From NCBI GenBank assembly GCA_000435615.1, contig FR881942.1:1-12005 (forward strand): a stretch of 12,005 nt of DNA. The letters are read 5' to 3'. Below the pieces are notes generated by a model that searched no databases, was not told the origin of the DNA, and was given only the letters and a program-made list of their open reading frames with translations. The first letter of the stretch is position 1, and each line of letters opens with the position of its first letter. Positions 1-6,776 of the stretch are shown piece after piece. The position numbers were made by a program, and so were the translations under genes. Source of the stretch: Firmicutes bacterium CAG:238 (lineage in GTDB: Bacteria > Bacillota > Clostridia > Peptostreptococcales > Anaerovoracaceae).

Positions 1-20
1 CCGTTAATGCGACAGCCCCT

Positions 21-344
21 TTATTTGCTGTTGTTTCTGACTTTCAGAATTGCTTCAAGATAGTCGGCAACCCATACCTTATCATTCTCAGACAATCGGT
101 TTGCCTTTGAAACTGCTTTCGAGAGCGGTCCCTGTTCATCCGGAGTCCCGAAAATCAGGTAATCTGTGCTCGCTCCCAAAACAATCGAAAGTTTCTTGAG
201 GGTGTCAATTTGCGTTTCGTAAACACCTCTTTCTATCGCAGAAATGTGGTTTACGGAAACATCCACCATCTCTGCCAGCTGACTCTGTGTATAACCAGCC
301 TTCTTTCTAGCTTTCTTTACTCTTTTACCAAAATCTTCTGACAT
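21..344 (-). CDS. Xre-family helix-turn-helix transcriptional regulator
   Basis: A 107-residue DNA-binding protein with a single Cro/C1-type helix-turn-helix at about residues 6-60. The motif is typical: RVKKARKKAGYTQSQLAEM, then a recognition helix around VSVNHISAIERG, then a helix ending in STDYLIFG. The remaining ~40 residues are polar and charged and match no domain I recognise; they may serve for dimerisation. The size and layout resemble SinR-like or phage-type repressors, but nothing phage-like surrounds it. The ATG at 344 is preceded by AAGGATGG about ten bases upstream, an acceptable Shine-Dalgarno. The upstream region has a perfect inverted repeat over a candidate -10, so autorepression is likely (inference). 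The gene follows fbp in the same direction with a 116-base gap and probably has its own promoter. Family assignment is firm; targets are unknown. Confidence 0.9.
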   Translation of the reverse strand: MSEDFGKRVKKARKKAGYTQSQLAEMVDVSVNHISAIERGVYETQIDTLKKLSIVLGASTDYLIFGTPDEQGPLSKAVSKANRLSENDKVWVADYLEAILKVRNNSK

Positions 345-367
345 TTATTTTGTACCATCCTTTATAG

Positions 368-394
368 AAATTCTACATAATAAACATAGAATTT
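368..394. promoter_or_regulatory. Probable Xre operator: 8-bp inverted repeat
   Basis: AAATTCTA (368-375) and TAGAATTT (387-394) are perfect reverse complements separated by 11 bases. A candidate -10 for the xre gene, TATTAT on the minus strand (377-382), lies in the spacer, with a weak -35 TTTATG at 401-406 and 18-base spacing. A repressor dimer bound here would block RNA polymerase, the usual arrangement for autoregulated Cro/C1-type genes. The repeat is seen directly; the operator role is inferred. Confidence 0.5.
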
Positions 395-406
395 ACCACG
401 CATAAA
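377..406 (-). promoter_or_regulatory. Candidate promoter of the xre gene
   Basis: On the minus strand, TTTATG (401-406) is followed after 18 bases by TATTAT (377-382), 33 bases from the xre start codon. The -35 is weak. A second candidate further upstream, TTTACG then 17 bases then TATAAC, cannot be excluded. The region is very AT-rich, so promoter-like strings are expected by chance. Confidence 0.35.
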
Positions 407-460
407 ACATTTTAAAGTTATAATTGTTTTATAGTATTTCGTAAAGGATGGTTTTATTCG

Positions 461-2410
461 TTAATAAATTTCTTTGATTCGACCTGTCTTAAACGCTTCA
501 ACCAAATCGTTAAGATCTCCGATTCTCTCGACGAAGTCCTTGCCTTGGTCTGTGTCGATGATCAGAAGCCGCTCCGGCATCGTTTCGACGGTCTTCATGA
601 CCGGCGAGTGGAAGATCTGGGTTCCGTCCGGCATGAGCGGGCTGTAAGGCTTATGCTCTGCAAGCGCCATGAATCTCGAATTGAAGATGAAAGTATATCC
701 TGCAATTCCCGTCTGCTTCTGATACGCCTTTGAAATTCCGCCGTCGATTACATAAAGAAGCCCTCCTCCCTTGATCGGGGATTCTCCGTCCTTAATCTTA
801 ACCGGAACATGACCGTTGAGAATTTTCGCGGTACGCGGGTCGAGTCCGAACTCTTTGATAATCTTCTCGCAGTAGGATTTTTCTTTAATGTATGTGTAAT
901 ACGGCTTGGTGTATTCCTTGTGGGAAGTTTTGTCCGCAATAAAAAGTCTTTCGAAGGTCGTCATCTTCTCTTTTCCGAAAAGCGGTGAACTGCTTCCGAG
1001 CCATAAATACCACATAATATCGCCGGATCTTCCGATTTCTCCGGATTTGTTCGGTGCGAAATATGCCTTTCTCACCTCGTCATCGAGATAATCCATCAAG
1101 GCTTTTCCTGCAAGTTTCACGCCGTTGAGTTCCACCTCTTCAAACTCACCGTTCTCATCCGTCGGGATGCATCCGTGATACAGAAGGTTTCCGTTTATCT
1201 TTGTGTACAATGCCCCGTGGCTGTAAAGGAATTTTATATGTCTTTGAAGTTTCTCGGAATTGAGGAAAGATGCTTCCAAAGCCTTGAGCATTTCCTTTTC
1301 TTCAGCCGTAAGTTCGTACGGATTCTCCGGATTCAGCGTCGGGAAATTCGTATCGCGCAGAGGCCATGCCTTGCCTTCTATCTCAACCGTGCCCGTTTCA
1401 AAGTCAATCTTATCAAGCAAAAGGCGTTTTTCCATCTTGTATTCCGGATGTGCCTTGATTCTCTGCCCTTCAACCTTGAACTGGCAGATTGCGATTGCCT
1501 TATGCATTCTTGCCGCAAGATCCTCGTCCACCGGGTCAAACTTGTTTGTATCCAGAATATGCGGTCTGAAAAATTCACACGGGTCATCGCCGTAAACCTT
1601 CTCCGCAAAAGACGCAAGCGGTCTCAGGTTGATTCCGTATCCAACCTCAAGCATATCGAAGTTATTGTAGCTTATGTTCATACGAAGCAGGTTCGTTATG
1701 CATGCCCAGTTCCCCGTTGCTGCTCCCATCCATACGATGTCGTGGTTGCCCCACTGGAAATCAACATCGTGATATCCCATGAGGAAGTCCATGATTTCAT
1801 CCGGATGTGCACCTCTGTCAAAAATATCTCCTATAATATGGAGCTTATCCACCGCAAGGCTGCTGATCGCCTCTGTAAGCTGAATGATGTATTTCTCCGC
1901 AATTCCGCATTCCACGATGGAACTGATAATCTGGCTGTAATAATGCGCCTTGTTTTCTTCATCGTCAGCATGCAGAAGTTCATCTATACTGTAATCCATG
2001 TATTTTGGCAGACGTCCACGTACCCTTGAACGCGTGTATTTTGTCGATACCGATTTGCATATCGTAATTAAACGATACAGTGCTGTGCTGCACCAATCAT
2101 CAAAGTTTCTCTCGCTTTTTTTCCTTCTGGCGATTTCCGCCTCAGCATTATATATCAAAGCTGCCAGGTCGTCCCTGTCGCTTTCGCTGAGGACGCTTCC
2201 GTAGTGCTCGTCGATTTTTGCCTTGATCGTTCCCGATGCACTCTTAAGCATATGTATAAATGCTTCGTGTTCTCCGTGAAGGTCGCTGAGGAAATACTCC
2301 GTGCCCTTCGGCAAAGCCAGTATCGCCTTGAGGTTTATGATCTCGGCGGAAGCTGCCATGATATTCGGATAGTCCTTTGATAATCTTCTTAAATACTTTA
2401 AATCTGCCAT
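461..2410 (-). CDS. fbp: Fructose-1,6-bisphosphatase, class III (Firmicutes type)
   Basis: Cytoplasmic gluconeogenic enzyme converting fructose 1,6-bisphosphate to fructose 6-phosphate. It belongs to the large Firmicutes-specific class III, which has a metallophosphoesterase fold. The metal-binding motifs are intact: SDLHGEHEAF (Asp43, His45), GDIFDRG (194-200) and GNHD (221-224), with NGHVPVK towards the C-terminus. At 649 residues it is close to the usual size (about 640-670). The reading frame is open back to a GTG at 2482, but I chose the ATG at 2410 because AAAGGA lies six to seven bases upstream, MADLKYLRRLSKDYPN looks like a normal N-terminus, and the likely promoter (2462-2490) would place the transcript start downstream of 2482. 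It follows spoIID by 88 bases and appears to be transcribed separately. No clear terminator is seen after it. Confidence 0.95.
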   Translation of the reverse strand: MADLKYLRRLSKDYPNIMAASAEIINLKAILALPKGTEYFLSDLHGEHEAFIHMLKSASGTIKAKIDEHYGSVLSESDRDDLAALIYNAEAEIARRKKSERNFDDWCSTALYRLITICKSVSTKYTRSRVRGRLPKYMDYSIDELLHADDEENKAHYYSQIISSIVECGIAEKYIIQLTEAISSLAVDKLHIIGDIFDRGAHPDEIMDFLMGYHDVDFQWGNHDIVWMGAATGNWACITNLLRMNISYNNFDMLEVGYGINLRPLASFAEKVYGDDPCEFFRPHILDTNKFDPVDEDLAARMHKAIAICQFKVEGQRIKAHPEYKMEKRLLLDKIDFETGTVEIEGKAWPLRDTNFPTLNPENPYELTAEEKEMLKALEASFLNSEKLQRHIKFLYSHGALYTKINGNLLYHGCIPTDENGEFEEVELNGVKLAGKALMDYLDDEVRKAYFAPNKSGEIGRSGDIMWYLWLGSSSPLFGKEKMTTFERLFIADKTSHKEYTKPYYTYIKEKSYCEKIIKEFGLDPRTAKILNGHVPVKIKDGESPIKGGGLLYVIDGGISKAYQKQTGIAGYTFIFNSRFMALAEHKPYSPLMPDGTQIFHSPVMKTVETMPERLLIIDTDQGKDFVERIGDLNDLVEAFKTGRIKEIY

Positions 2411-2461
2411 GATCGTTCCTTTCCCGCTATAAAAAATATGTGCTGTTTTATTGCCATTACT

Positions 2462-2490
2462 ATAATACAATGCCGACCTCACGAAATCAA
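2462..2490 (-). promoter_or_regulatory. Promoter of fbp, sigma-A-like
   Basis: On the minus strand, TTGATT (2485-2490) and TATTAT (2462-2467) are separated by 17 bases. This sits in the 88-base gap after spoIID and predicts a leader of about 45 bases before the fbp ATG at 2410. It indicates that fbp can be expressed independently of the sporulation gene upstream. Confidence 0.55.
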
Positions 2491-2498
2491 GAACTAAT

Positions 2499-3527
2499 CT
2501 AATATACTTCCGTCCCTGAGTAGTAATGCTTCAAGATTTCTTTGTAACCGAACCCCTCCTTTGCCATTCCGTTCGCCCCGTACTGGCTCATTCCCACGCC
2601 ATGGCCTGACCCGTTCGATGTAAAGGTAATCGCGGTATCACCGCCCTTTGTCTTTCCGAAACCGATCGAAAAAAGTGCCGAACTCAGTCCTAAGGCGTTT
2701 CTGACTTCCGTCCCCTTTAAAACAGCACTTCCCGCCTGCATTTTGTCGACCCTTCCTCCGGCGGTTCTTGACAGGATTTTGATGTTTGTCTGCTTGACTT
2801 CCCCAAAATTCTTTGCAGGGTAGGCCTTGACAAGTGCGGATTTGAATTCTTCCAGCGTAAACGATTTTTCCTCGTTTCGATGCGTTGCTTCGCTTTCGTA
2901 CGGACTTGATACACTTACAAGATATGGCAGTGCACTCACAAATACATCTTCCGAATTTTCGGTTTGTCCCCCGCTTGAAGAGAAAAACAGCGGCTGCATA
3001 ACTGGTTTTCCGTCGTAGTAGAGAATTTCCCCCTCTGTCGCCTCACATGCTGCCTGAATCTTCTTAAAGCCCTCCTCTGAACTCGCCCAGCCTTCCGGAT
3101 GGCAGTCCTTAAGCTCCTTCTCGGTCTTATACACCTGGCAGTGGGTTGACGAACAGATTGGCGCAGACGGATGCGAAGCCGGCTTCTTCTGCTCGTATTT
3201 TTCTATCTTTGCAACCGCAAAGGTTCTTGCAGCAACCGACTGTGCTTTTAACGCTTCACTCTCGAAGGTGTTCGGCATTTCACTTGCTGTCACGCATGCC
3301 ACATATTCCTCAAAATCCACGCTGACCGTCTTCTCCTCGTTTTCCTTCCAGACTCTTATCTTCTTCGGAAGTTTGATTTTATTTTGGAGATAGGCGATGT
3401 CCCTGCTTTTGATGTCGCCGACTTCATCCTGTGTATCCGGCAGACTGCCGAATGCAAGGACAGCACCGAGCGGGATGGCTATAAAAAAAATCAAACACAC
3501 GGCAAGGGTTTGTACCAGAATTTTCAT
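2499..3527 (-). CDS. spoIID: Stage II sporulation protein D, engulfment lytic transglycosylase
   Basis: SpoIID is a mother-cell enzyme of the SpoIID/LytB family. It cleaves glycan strands at the septum during engulfment, in partnership with SpoIIP and SpoIIM. The 342-residue protein has an N-terminal membrane anchor (residues 5-26), then the catalytic domain. ASEMP carries the expected catalytic Glu (Glu83), followed by ALKAQSVAARTFA (92-104). His119, Cys125, His129 and Cys130 form an HxnCxxxHC cluster like the zinc site described for the Clostridioides difficile enzyme (from memory). GSGHGVGMSQYG near the C-terminus is the second family signature. The ATG at 3527 is preceded by a purine-rich AAAGGAAG/AGGGAAG stretch. 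murA lies upstream, as in Bacillus, but a terminator separates the two, so spoIID probably has its own sporulation promoter. spoIIQ, often found next to spoIID, is not here. Confidence 0.95.
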   Translation of the reverse strand: MKILVQTLAVCLIFFIAIPLGAVLAFGSLPDTQDEVGDIKSRDIAYLQNKIKLPKKIRVWKENEEKTVSVDFEEYVACVTASEMPNTFESEALKAQSVAARTFAVAKIEKYEQKKPASHPSAPICSSTHCQVYKTEKELKDCHPEGWASSEEGFKKIQAACEATEGEILYYDGKPVMQPLFFSSSGGQTENSEDVFVSALPYLVSVSSPYESEATHRNEEKSFTLEEFKSALVKAYPAKNFGEVKQTNIKILSRTAGGRVDKMQAGSAVLKGTEVRNALGLSSALFSIGFGKTKGGDTAITFTSNGSGHGVGMSQYGANGMAKEGFGYKEILKHYYSGTEVY

Positions 3528-3544
3528 CTTCCCTGCTTCCTTTC

Positions 3545-3574
3545 TTTCTATGTCACACTATGAAAATTCTATGC
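3545..3574 (-). promoter_or_regulatory. Possible sigma-E-type promoter of spoIID
   Basis: On the minus strand, GCATAGA (3568-3574) and CATAGAAA (3545-3552) are 15 bases apart. They resemble the sigma-E pattern of a -35 containing ATA and a -10 beginning CATA. Expected regulation of spoIID by sigma-E supports it. Against it, the predicted transcript start is only about ten bases from the ATG, which would remove the better Shine-Dalgarno. Confidence 0.3.
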
Positions 3575-3604
3575 AAAAAGACGGGGTATGATTCCCCGTC
3601 TTTT
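3575..3604 (-). terminator. Intrinsic terminator after murA
   Basis: A perfect 11-bp stem (3576-3586 with 3594-3604) with a 7-base loop: minus-strand AAAAGACGGGG, loop, CCCCGTCTTTT, followed by a further T. It begins 11 bases after the murA stop codon and ends the DUF948-abrB-murA transcript ahead of spoIID. Confidence 0.9.
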
Positions 3605-3615
3605 GGTACTTGAAA

Positions 3616-4881
3616 TTATATTTTTGTGATGCTTGCGCCGAGTTTCTCGAATTTCTCTATAAATTTCTCATAGCCTCTTTCGATATGATAAATTTCGGAA
3701 ATCTCCGTCTCTCCCTCCGCAACAAGCCCTGCCAAAACAAGTGCCGCTCCGGCTCTGAGGTCGGTTGCCATAACCTGACAGCCCCGCAGTTTTGCGTTTC
3801 CGCGGATCACAGCCTTGTTTCCCATTGCCTCTATGCTTGCTCCCATCTTATTAAGCTGAGCAACATGCATAAATCGGTTTTCAAATACGGTTTCGATTAC
3901 GGTACTTGACCCCTCAACCGTAGCAAGATAGGTCATGAACGGTGATTGAATATCGGTCGGAAATCCCGGATAAGGAAGAGTTTTGATGTCGGTCGCCGTA
4001 TGCGGCCCCAAATCTCCCCTTACAATCATCTCTTCGTCCCCCACCTCTATGCGTACGCCGCATTCGCGCAGCTTGGCAATGATCGGTTTCAGATGATCCG
4101 GTACAACATTTGTGATGTGAATTGCGCCTCTTGTGATAGCCGCCGCAAGCATGAATGTTCCTGCCTCGATACGGTCAGGAATTACCGTGTGCTTGGCTCC
4201 GTGAAGCTTGTCCACACCTTCAATCTTAATGGTATCGGTTCCGGCCCCTTTAATCTTGGCTCCCATTTTGTTCAAAAAGTTTGCTAAATCAACGATTTCC
4301 GGTTCCTCCGCCGCGTTTTCAAGATAGGTGGTTCCCTGTGCGAGGACTGCCGCCATCATGATATTTTCGGTTGCTCCCACACTCGGAAAGTCAAGATAGA
4401 TCATATCACCGATAAGACCCTGCGGTCCGGCAACGGCTTCCACATATCCCTCTTCATTGTTCACAGTTATCACTGCACCGAGTGCTTCAAGTCCTTTCAG
4501 ATGCAGATCAATCGGTCTTGCTCCGATTGCACATCCTCCCGGCAGCGGAATGCGTGCTTTTCCCTTTCTTGCGAGGAGAGGCCCCATTATCAAAATGGAA
4601 GCCCTCATCTTGTTCACAAGTTCAAATTTTGCTTCCGTTGAGGTGATATCATTGGTTTCTATGGCCAAAACATTTTCTTCAAGCTCCGTAACTTCTGCTC
4701 CGTGCGATGTGAGTATTTCCTTCATAAATGCCACATCACGAAGCATCGGAACATCTCTGATGATGCACTCTTCCTCAGCCAGCAGTGCCGCAGCCATTAA
4801 AGGCAGTACGGCGTTTTTTGCACCGCTGATAAAGACTTCTCCTCTCAGAGGTCCGCTTTGTTTAACAACATATTTAGCCAA
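3616..4881 (-). CDS. murA: UDP-N-acetylglucosamine 1-carboxyvinyltransferase
   Basis: MurA catalyses the first committed step of peptidoglycan synthesis, transferring enolpyruvate from phosphoenolpyruvate to UDP-GlcNAc in the cytoplasm. The 421-residue protein is full length for the EPSP-synthase-like family. Active-site residues are visible: Lys22-Asn23 in SGAKNAVLPL, Arg93 in KMRAS, the catalytic Cys117 in PLPGGCAIGARP (the fosfomycin target, not replaced by Asp), and Asp310 in YPGFPTDIQ. The start codon is TTG at 4881, supported by GGAGG seven bases upstream and by the normal N-terminus (MAKYVVKQSGPLRGEV). It lies 17 bases after abrB in the same operon and is followed by a strong terminator. 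Firmicutes usually carry two murA genes; linkage to spoIID, as in Bacillus, suggests the murAA type. Confidence 0.97.
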   Translation of the reverse strand: MAKYVVKQSGPLRGEVFISGAKNAVLPLMAAALLAEEECIIRDVPMLRDVAFMKEILTSHGAEVTELEENVLAIETNDITSTEAKFELVNKMRASILIMGPLLARKGKARIPLPGGCAIGARPIDLHLKGLEALGAVITVNNEEGYVEAVAGPQGLIGDMIYLDFPSVGATENIMMAAVLAQGTTYLENAAEEPEIVDLANFLNKMGAKIKGAGTDTIKIEGVDKLHGAKHTVIPDRIEAGTFMLAAAITRGAIHITNVVPDHLKPIIAKLRECGVRIEVGDEEMIVRGDLGPHTATDIKTLPYPGFPTDIQSPFMTYLATVEGSSTVIETVFENRFMHVAQLNKMGASIEAMGNKAVIRGNAKLRGCQVMATDLRAGAALVLAGLVAEGETEISEIYHIERGYEKFIEKFEKLGASITKI

Positions 4882-4898
4882 TTTCAGCCTCCGTCAGC

Positions 4899-5141
4899 CT
4901 AGAGATTTTTCATTTCCTGCAGACATGCCTTGCATACCTTTTTGCCTTTTACGTTAACAACGTCCTTTGCGTCTCCGCAGAAAATGCATGCAGGCTCATA
5001 TTTCTTAAGCATGATGTAATCTCCGTCTACGTAAACTTCCAACGCGTCGTCTGTCTTGATGTTTAAGCTTCTTCTCAGTTCTACCGGGATAACAACTCTT
5101 CCCAATGGATCTACCGGTCTTACGATTCCTGTTGCCTTCAT
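4899..5141 (-). CDS. abrB: AbrB/SpoVT-type transition-state regulator with cysteine motif
   Basis: An 80-residue swapped-hairpin DNA-binding protein. Residues 1-50 carry the AbrB signature: KATGIVRPVDPLGRVVIP, then ELRRSLNI, then DALEVYVDGDYIMLKKY. The C-terminal part differs from Bacillus AbrB: CIFCG and CKACL form two CxxC pairs that could bind a metal, a layout I associate with clostridial AbrB proteins. AbrB-family proteins repress post-exponential genes, including sporulation and secondary functions, during growth. The ATG at 5141 has GGAGGT about eight bases upstream. It lies 28 bases after the DUF948-like gene and 17 before murA, so the three are probably one transcript, coupling a growth-phase regulator to cell-wall synthesis. 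Gene name is by family resemblance; paralogues are common. Confidence 0.9.
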   Translation of the reverse strand: MKATGIVRPVDPLGRVVIPVELRRSLNIKTDDALEVYVDGDYIMLKKYEPACIFCGDAKDVVNVKGKKVCKACLQEMKNL

Positions 5142-5169
5142 AATTAAATACCTCCAAGTTCTTAAAAAT

Positions 5170-5541
5170 TTATTTTTTTTTCTTTTGCTTAGCTTTTTTT
5201 GTTTCTGATTCGTCGCCGCTCTTTTTCTTTTTTAAAATTCCGAGCAAAGACGAGCCTGCATCGATAATATGCGTCGCAGCTGCTATGCTGCTCTGGTTCC
5301 CCCTCATTGCGTCAACCACTTGTCCTACCGTATCGCCGATTCCGTCTACAATTCCGTCTACCTGTTGAACTCGATCAGCAGCAACCTTAGTCATAGTTTT
5401 GGTGTCACCCAAAATCGCATCCATCCGCTTAAGGCTGTCTATCAGTTTTCTGATAAGCACTATGATGTAAATAAGCAGGACAATGACCAACAAAGCAATT
5501 ACCGTAAGCAATATGCCTTTTAATGTTATTGTTACTGTCAT
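5170..5541 (-). CDS. DUF948-like single-span membrane protein
   Basis: A 123-residue protein with one strong N-terminal membrane span (about residues 7-31, rich in Ile, Leu and Val), then an amphipathic helix with valine and isoleucine spacing (about 35-80, including DRVQQVDGIVDGIGDTVGQVVDAM). It ends in a very lysine-rich tail (KKKKSGDESETKKAKQKKKK). The layout fits small DUF948/YtxG-like envelope proteins, whose function is not well defined. The ATG at 5541 has a strong AGGAGGT four to five bases upstream (5546-5552). It is the first gene of the operon with abrB and murA. The tail is encoded by A-rich codons, seen as the long T/C stretch near 5170-5235 on the plus strand. Family assignment is moderate and no biochemical role can be given. 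Confidence 0.7.
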   Translation of the reverse strand: MTVTITLKGILLTVIALLVIVLLIYIIVLIRKLIDSLKRMDAILGDTKTMTKVAADRVQQVDGIVDGIGDTVGQVVDAMRGNQSSIAAATHIIDAGSSLLGILKKKKSGDESETKKAKQKKKK

Positions 5542-5586
5542 ACATACCTCCTTTTTCTAAAATAGGCTTTCTCTTGCCTAGATATT

Positions 5587-5616
5587 ATTATAGCCCAAAA
5601 ATGGAAATAACTGCAA
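5587..5616 (-). promoter_or_regulatory. Promoter of the DUF948-abrB-murA operon
   Basis: On the minus strand, TTGCAG (5611-5616), an 18-base spacer, then a consensus TATAAT (5587-5592). The predicted start is near 5580, giving a leader of about 39 bases. The leader would begin with a small stem-loop, TAGGC and GCCTA arms at 5576-5580 and 5563-5567. Confidence 0.75.
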
Positions 5617-5635
5617 CATCTTTTTTGATTTTTTG

Positions 5636-5643
5636 CATATATT
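5636..5643 (+). promoter_or_regulatory. Possible sigma-E-like -10 of spmAB
   Basis: CATATATT matches the sigma-E -10 pattern at six of eight positions and lies about 28 bases before the spmA start. The expected -35 region is poor (AACATCT), so this is only a candidate. Mother-cell expression would be expected from the known role of spmAB. Confidence 0.25.
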
Positions 5644-5670
5644 TTTTGTAAATAATCGGAGGATGTTTTT

Positions 5671-6252
5671 ATGATGAATTATATTTGGGCGATTTTGTTC
5701 CTCGCCTCGTTTGTTTATGCCTGTTTTGCCGGCAATCTCTCCGCTTTCGGTGCCGCACTGATGGAAAGTTCACAAAACGCAGTGACCTTCATACTCAGCC
5801 TTGCGGGCATCATGGCAATGTGGAGCGGTCTTATGAAAATCGCCGAAAAAACAGGACTGATCAACAAACTTTCAAAGGTGCTTCTCCCCTTCACTTCCCT
5901 GCTCTTTCCCAAGCAAAAAGATCCTGAAACATTGTCTTACATAATCATGAGCTTCATGTCCAACATCTTCGGTGCCGGCAACAGTTCCACCGTTTTCGCC
6001 CTACGAACCATGGAGAAACTCGATGAGCAGAACTCCCATCGTGAATTTGCGAGTAACGATATGTGTACCTTTGCGGTTGTGAACATGGCATTTGCCCCTT
6101 TGATCCCCGTTGTAACCATTCAGATGCGTGAAGATTTGGGCTCGTCGGACCCCTACTCCATCGTTCTGCCGTCCATCATCACGGCAGCCGTAACGATTCT
6201 GGTTTCCGTTTTCGTCTGCAAAATACTTGAAAGGAAGGGCTCCTCACGATGA
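5671..6252 (+). CDS. spmA: Spore maturation protein A
   Basis: A 193-residue polytopic membrane protein of the nucleoside-recognition (Gate) domain family. In Bacillus subtilis SpmA and SpmB are needed for full spore core dehydration; the transported substrate is not established. Hydrophobic spans are visible near residues 3-22, 36-55, 66-80, 127-146 and 165-185. The family signature is NIFGAGNSSTVFALRTMEKL, close to the NLxGLGNAATPFGLKAM pattern of other SpmA proteins. The start is ATG at 5671, with GGAGG (5658-5662) eight bases upstream; a second ATG follows directly and would change the protein by one residue. It overlaps spmB by four bases (ATGA), so the two are translationally coupled. 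In Bacillus they follow dacB; here no dacB is present, and the pair is divergent from the DUF948-abrB-murA operon. Confidence 0.93.
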   Translation: MMNYIWAILFLASFVYACFAGNLSAFGAALMESSQNAVTFILSLAGIMAMWSGLMKIAEKTGLINKLSKVLLPFTSLLFPKQKDPETLSYIIMSFMSNIFGAGNSSTVFALRTMEKLDEQNSHREFASNDMCTFAVVNMAFAPLIPVVTIQMREDLGSSDPYSIVLPSIITAAVTILVSVFVCKILERKGSSR

Positions 6253-6776
6253 GTTCCGTTTTTTCCGCAATCTCGGTCGGTTTTCTTCCGGTGATGGCTG
6301 CCGTAATCATAGCATACGGCCTTGCAAAAAAGGCCCCTGTGTACGACTATTTTATAGACGGAGCCAAAGAGGGGCTTAAAACAGCAGTTGACATTCTCCC
6401 GTTTATGATTGGAATTTATCTGGCTGTAAACGGTCTTACCGCCTCGGGACTTATCAATTTCATTTACCTTGCGCTCCGTCCTTTCTTCAATTTTTTCGGT
6501 GTCCCTGTGGAGCTTCTTCCGCTTATGTTTCTGCGTGCAATTTCCGGAAGCGGTTCCTTTATCATCGTTCAGGACATTCTGGAACTCACAAACCCGGATT
6601 CCTACACCGGGCGTGTGGCATGTGTGATGTCCGGTGGCTGCGAAACCGTAATCTATGTTTTGGCACTGTACTTCGGAGTCACGAAAGCAAAAAAATTGAG
6701 GCATGCCCTCGTAGGCGGCCTCATCGGATATATGACCGGAATCATCGTATCTCTTATTATATGCAATTATATCTGA
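6249..6776 (+). CDS. spmB: Spore maturation protein B
   Basis: A 175-residue membrane protein, the partner of SpmA and also a Gate-domain protein. Spans are visible near residues 8-25, 45-65, 75-95 and 150-172. The conserved motif AISGSGSFIIVQDIL (about 98-112), with GCETVIYVLALYFG (about 133-146), is typical of SpmB. Its ATG lies within the spmA stop (ATGA overlap), the common arrangement for this pair, implying joint production in a complex. The TGA at 6774-6776 directly abuts the stop codon of the convergent methyltransferase gene, with no intergenic base and no visible hairpin terminator. Confidence 0.93.
   Translation: MSSVFSAISVGFLPVMAAVIIAYGLAKKAPVYDYFIDGAKEGLKTAVDILPFMIGIYLAVNGLTASGLINFIYLALRPFFNFFGVPVELLPLMFLRAISGSGSFIIVQDILELTNPDSYTGRVACVMSGGCETVIYVLALYFGVTKAKKLRHALVGGLIGYMTGIIVSLIICNYI

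Noticed and set aside
1175..2029. Long plus-strand open frame of 284 codons antisense to fbp
   Set aside because: It mirrors a well-conserved enzyme gene, has no good ribosome binding site, and its protein looks random and rich in Cys, His and Arg.
2411..2482. N-terminal extension of fbp to a GTG at 2482
   Set aside because: No ribosome binding site there, the extension has no family counterpart, and the likely promoter would start transcription downstream of it.
6153..6704. Minus-strand open frame of 183 codons opposite spmA and spmB
   Set aside because: Antisense to two recognised coupled genes; Cys/His/Lys-rich random composition and no start signal.
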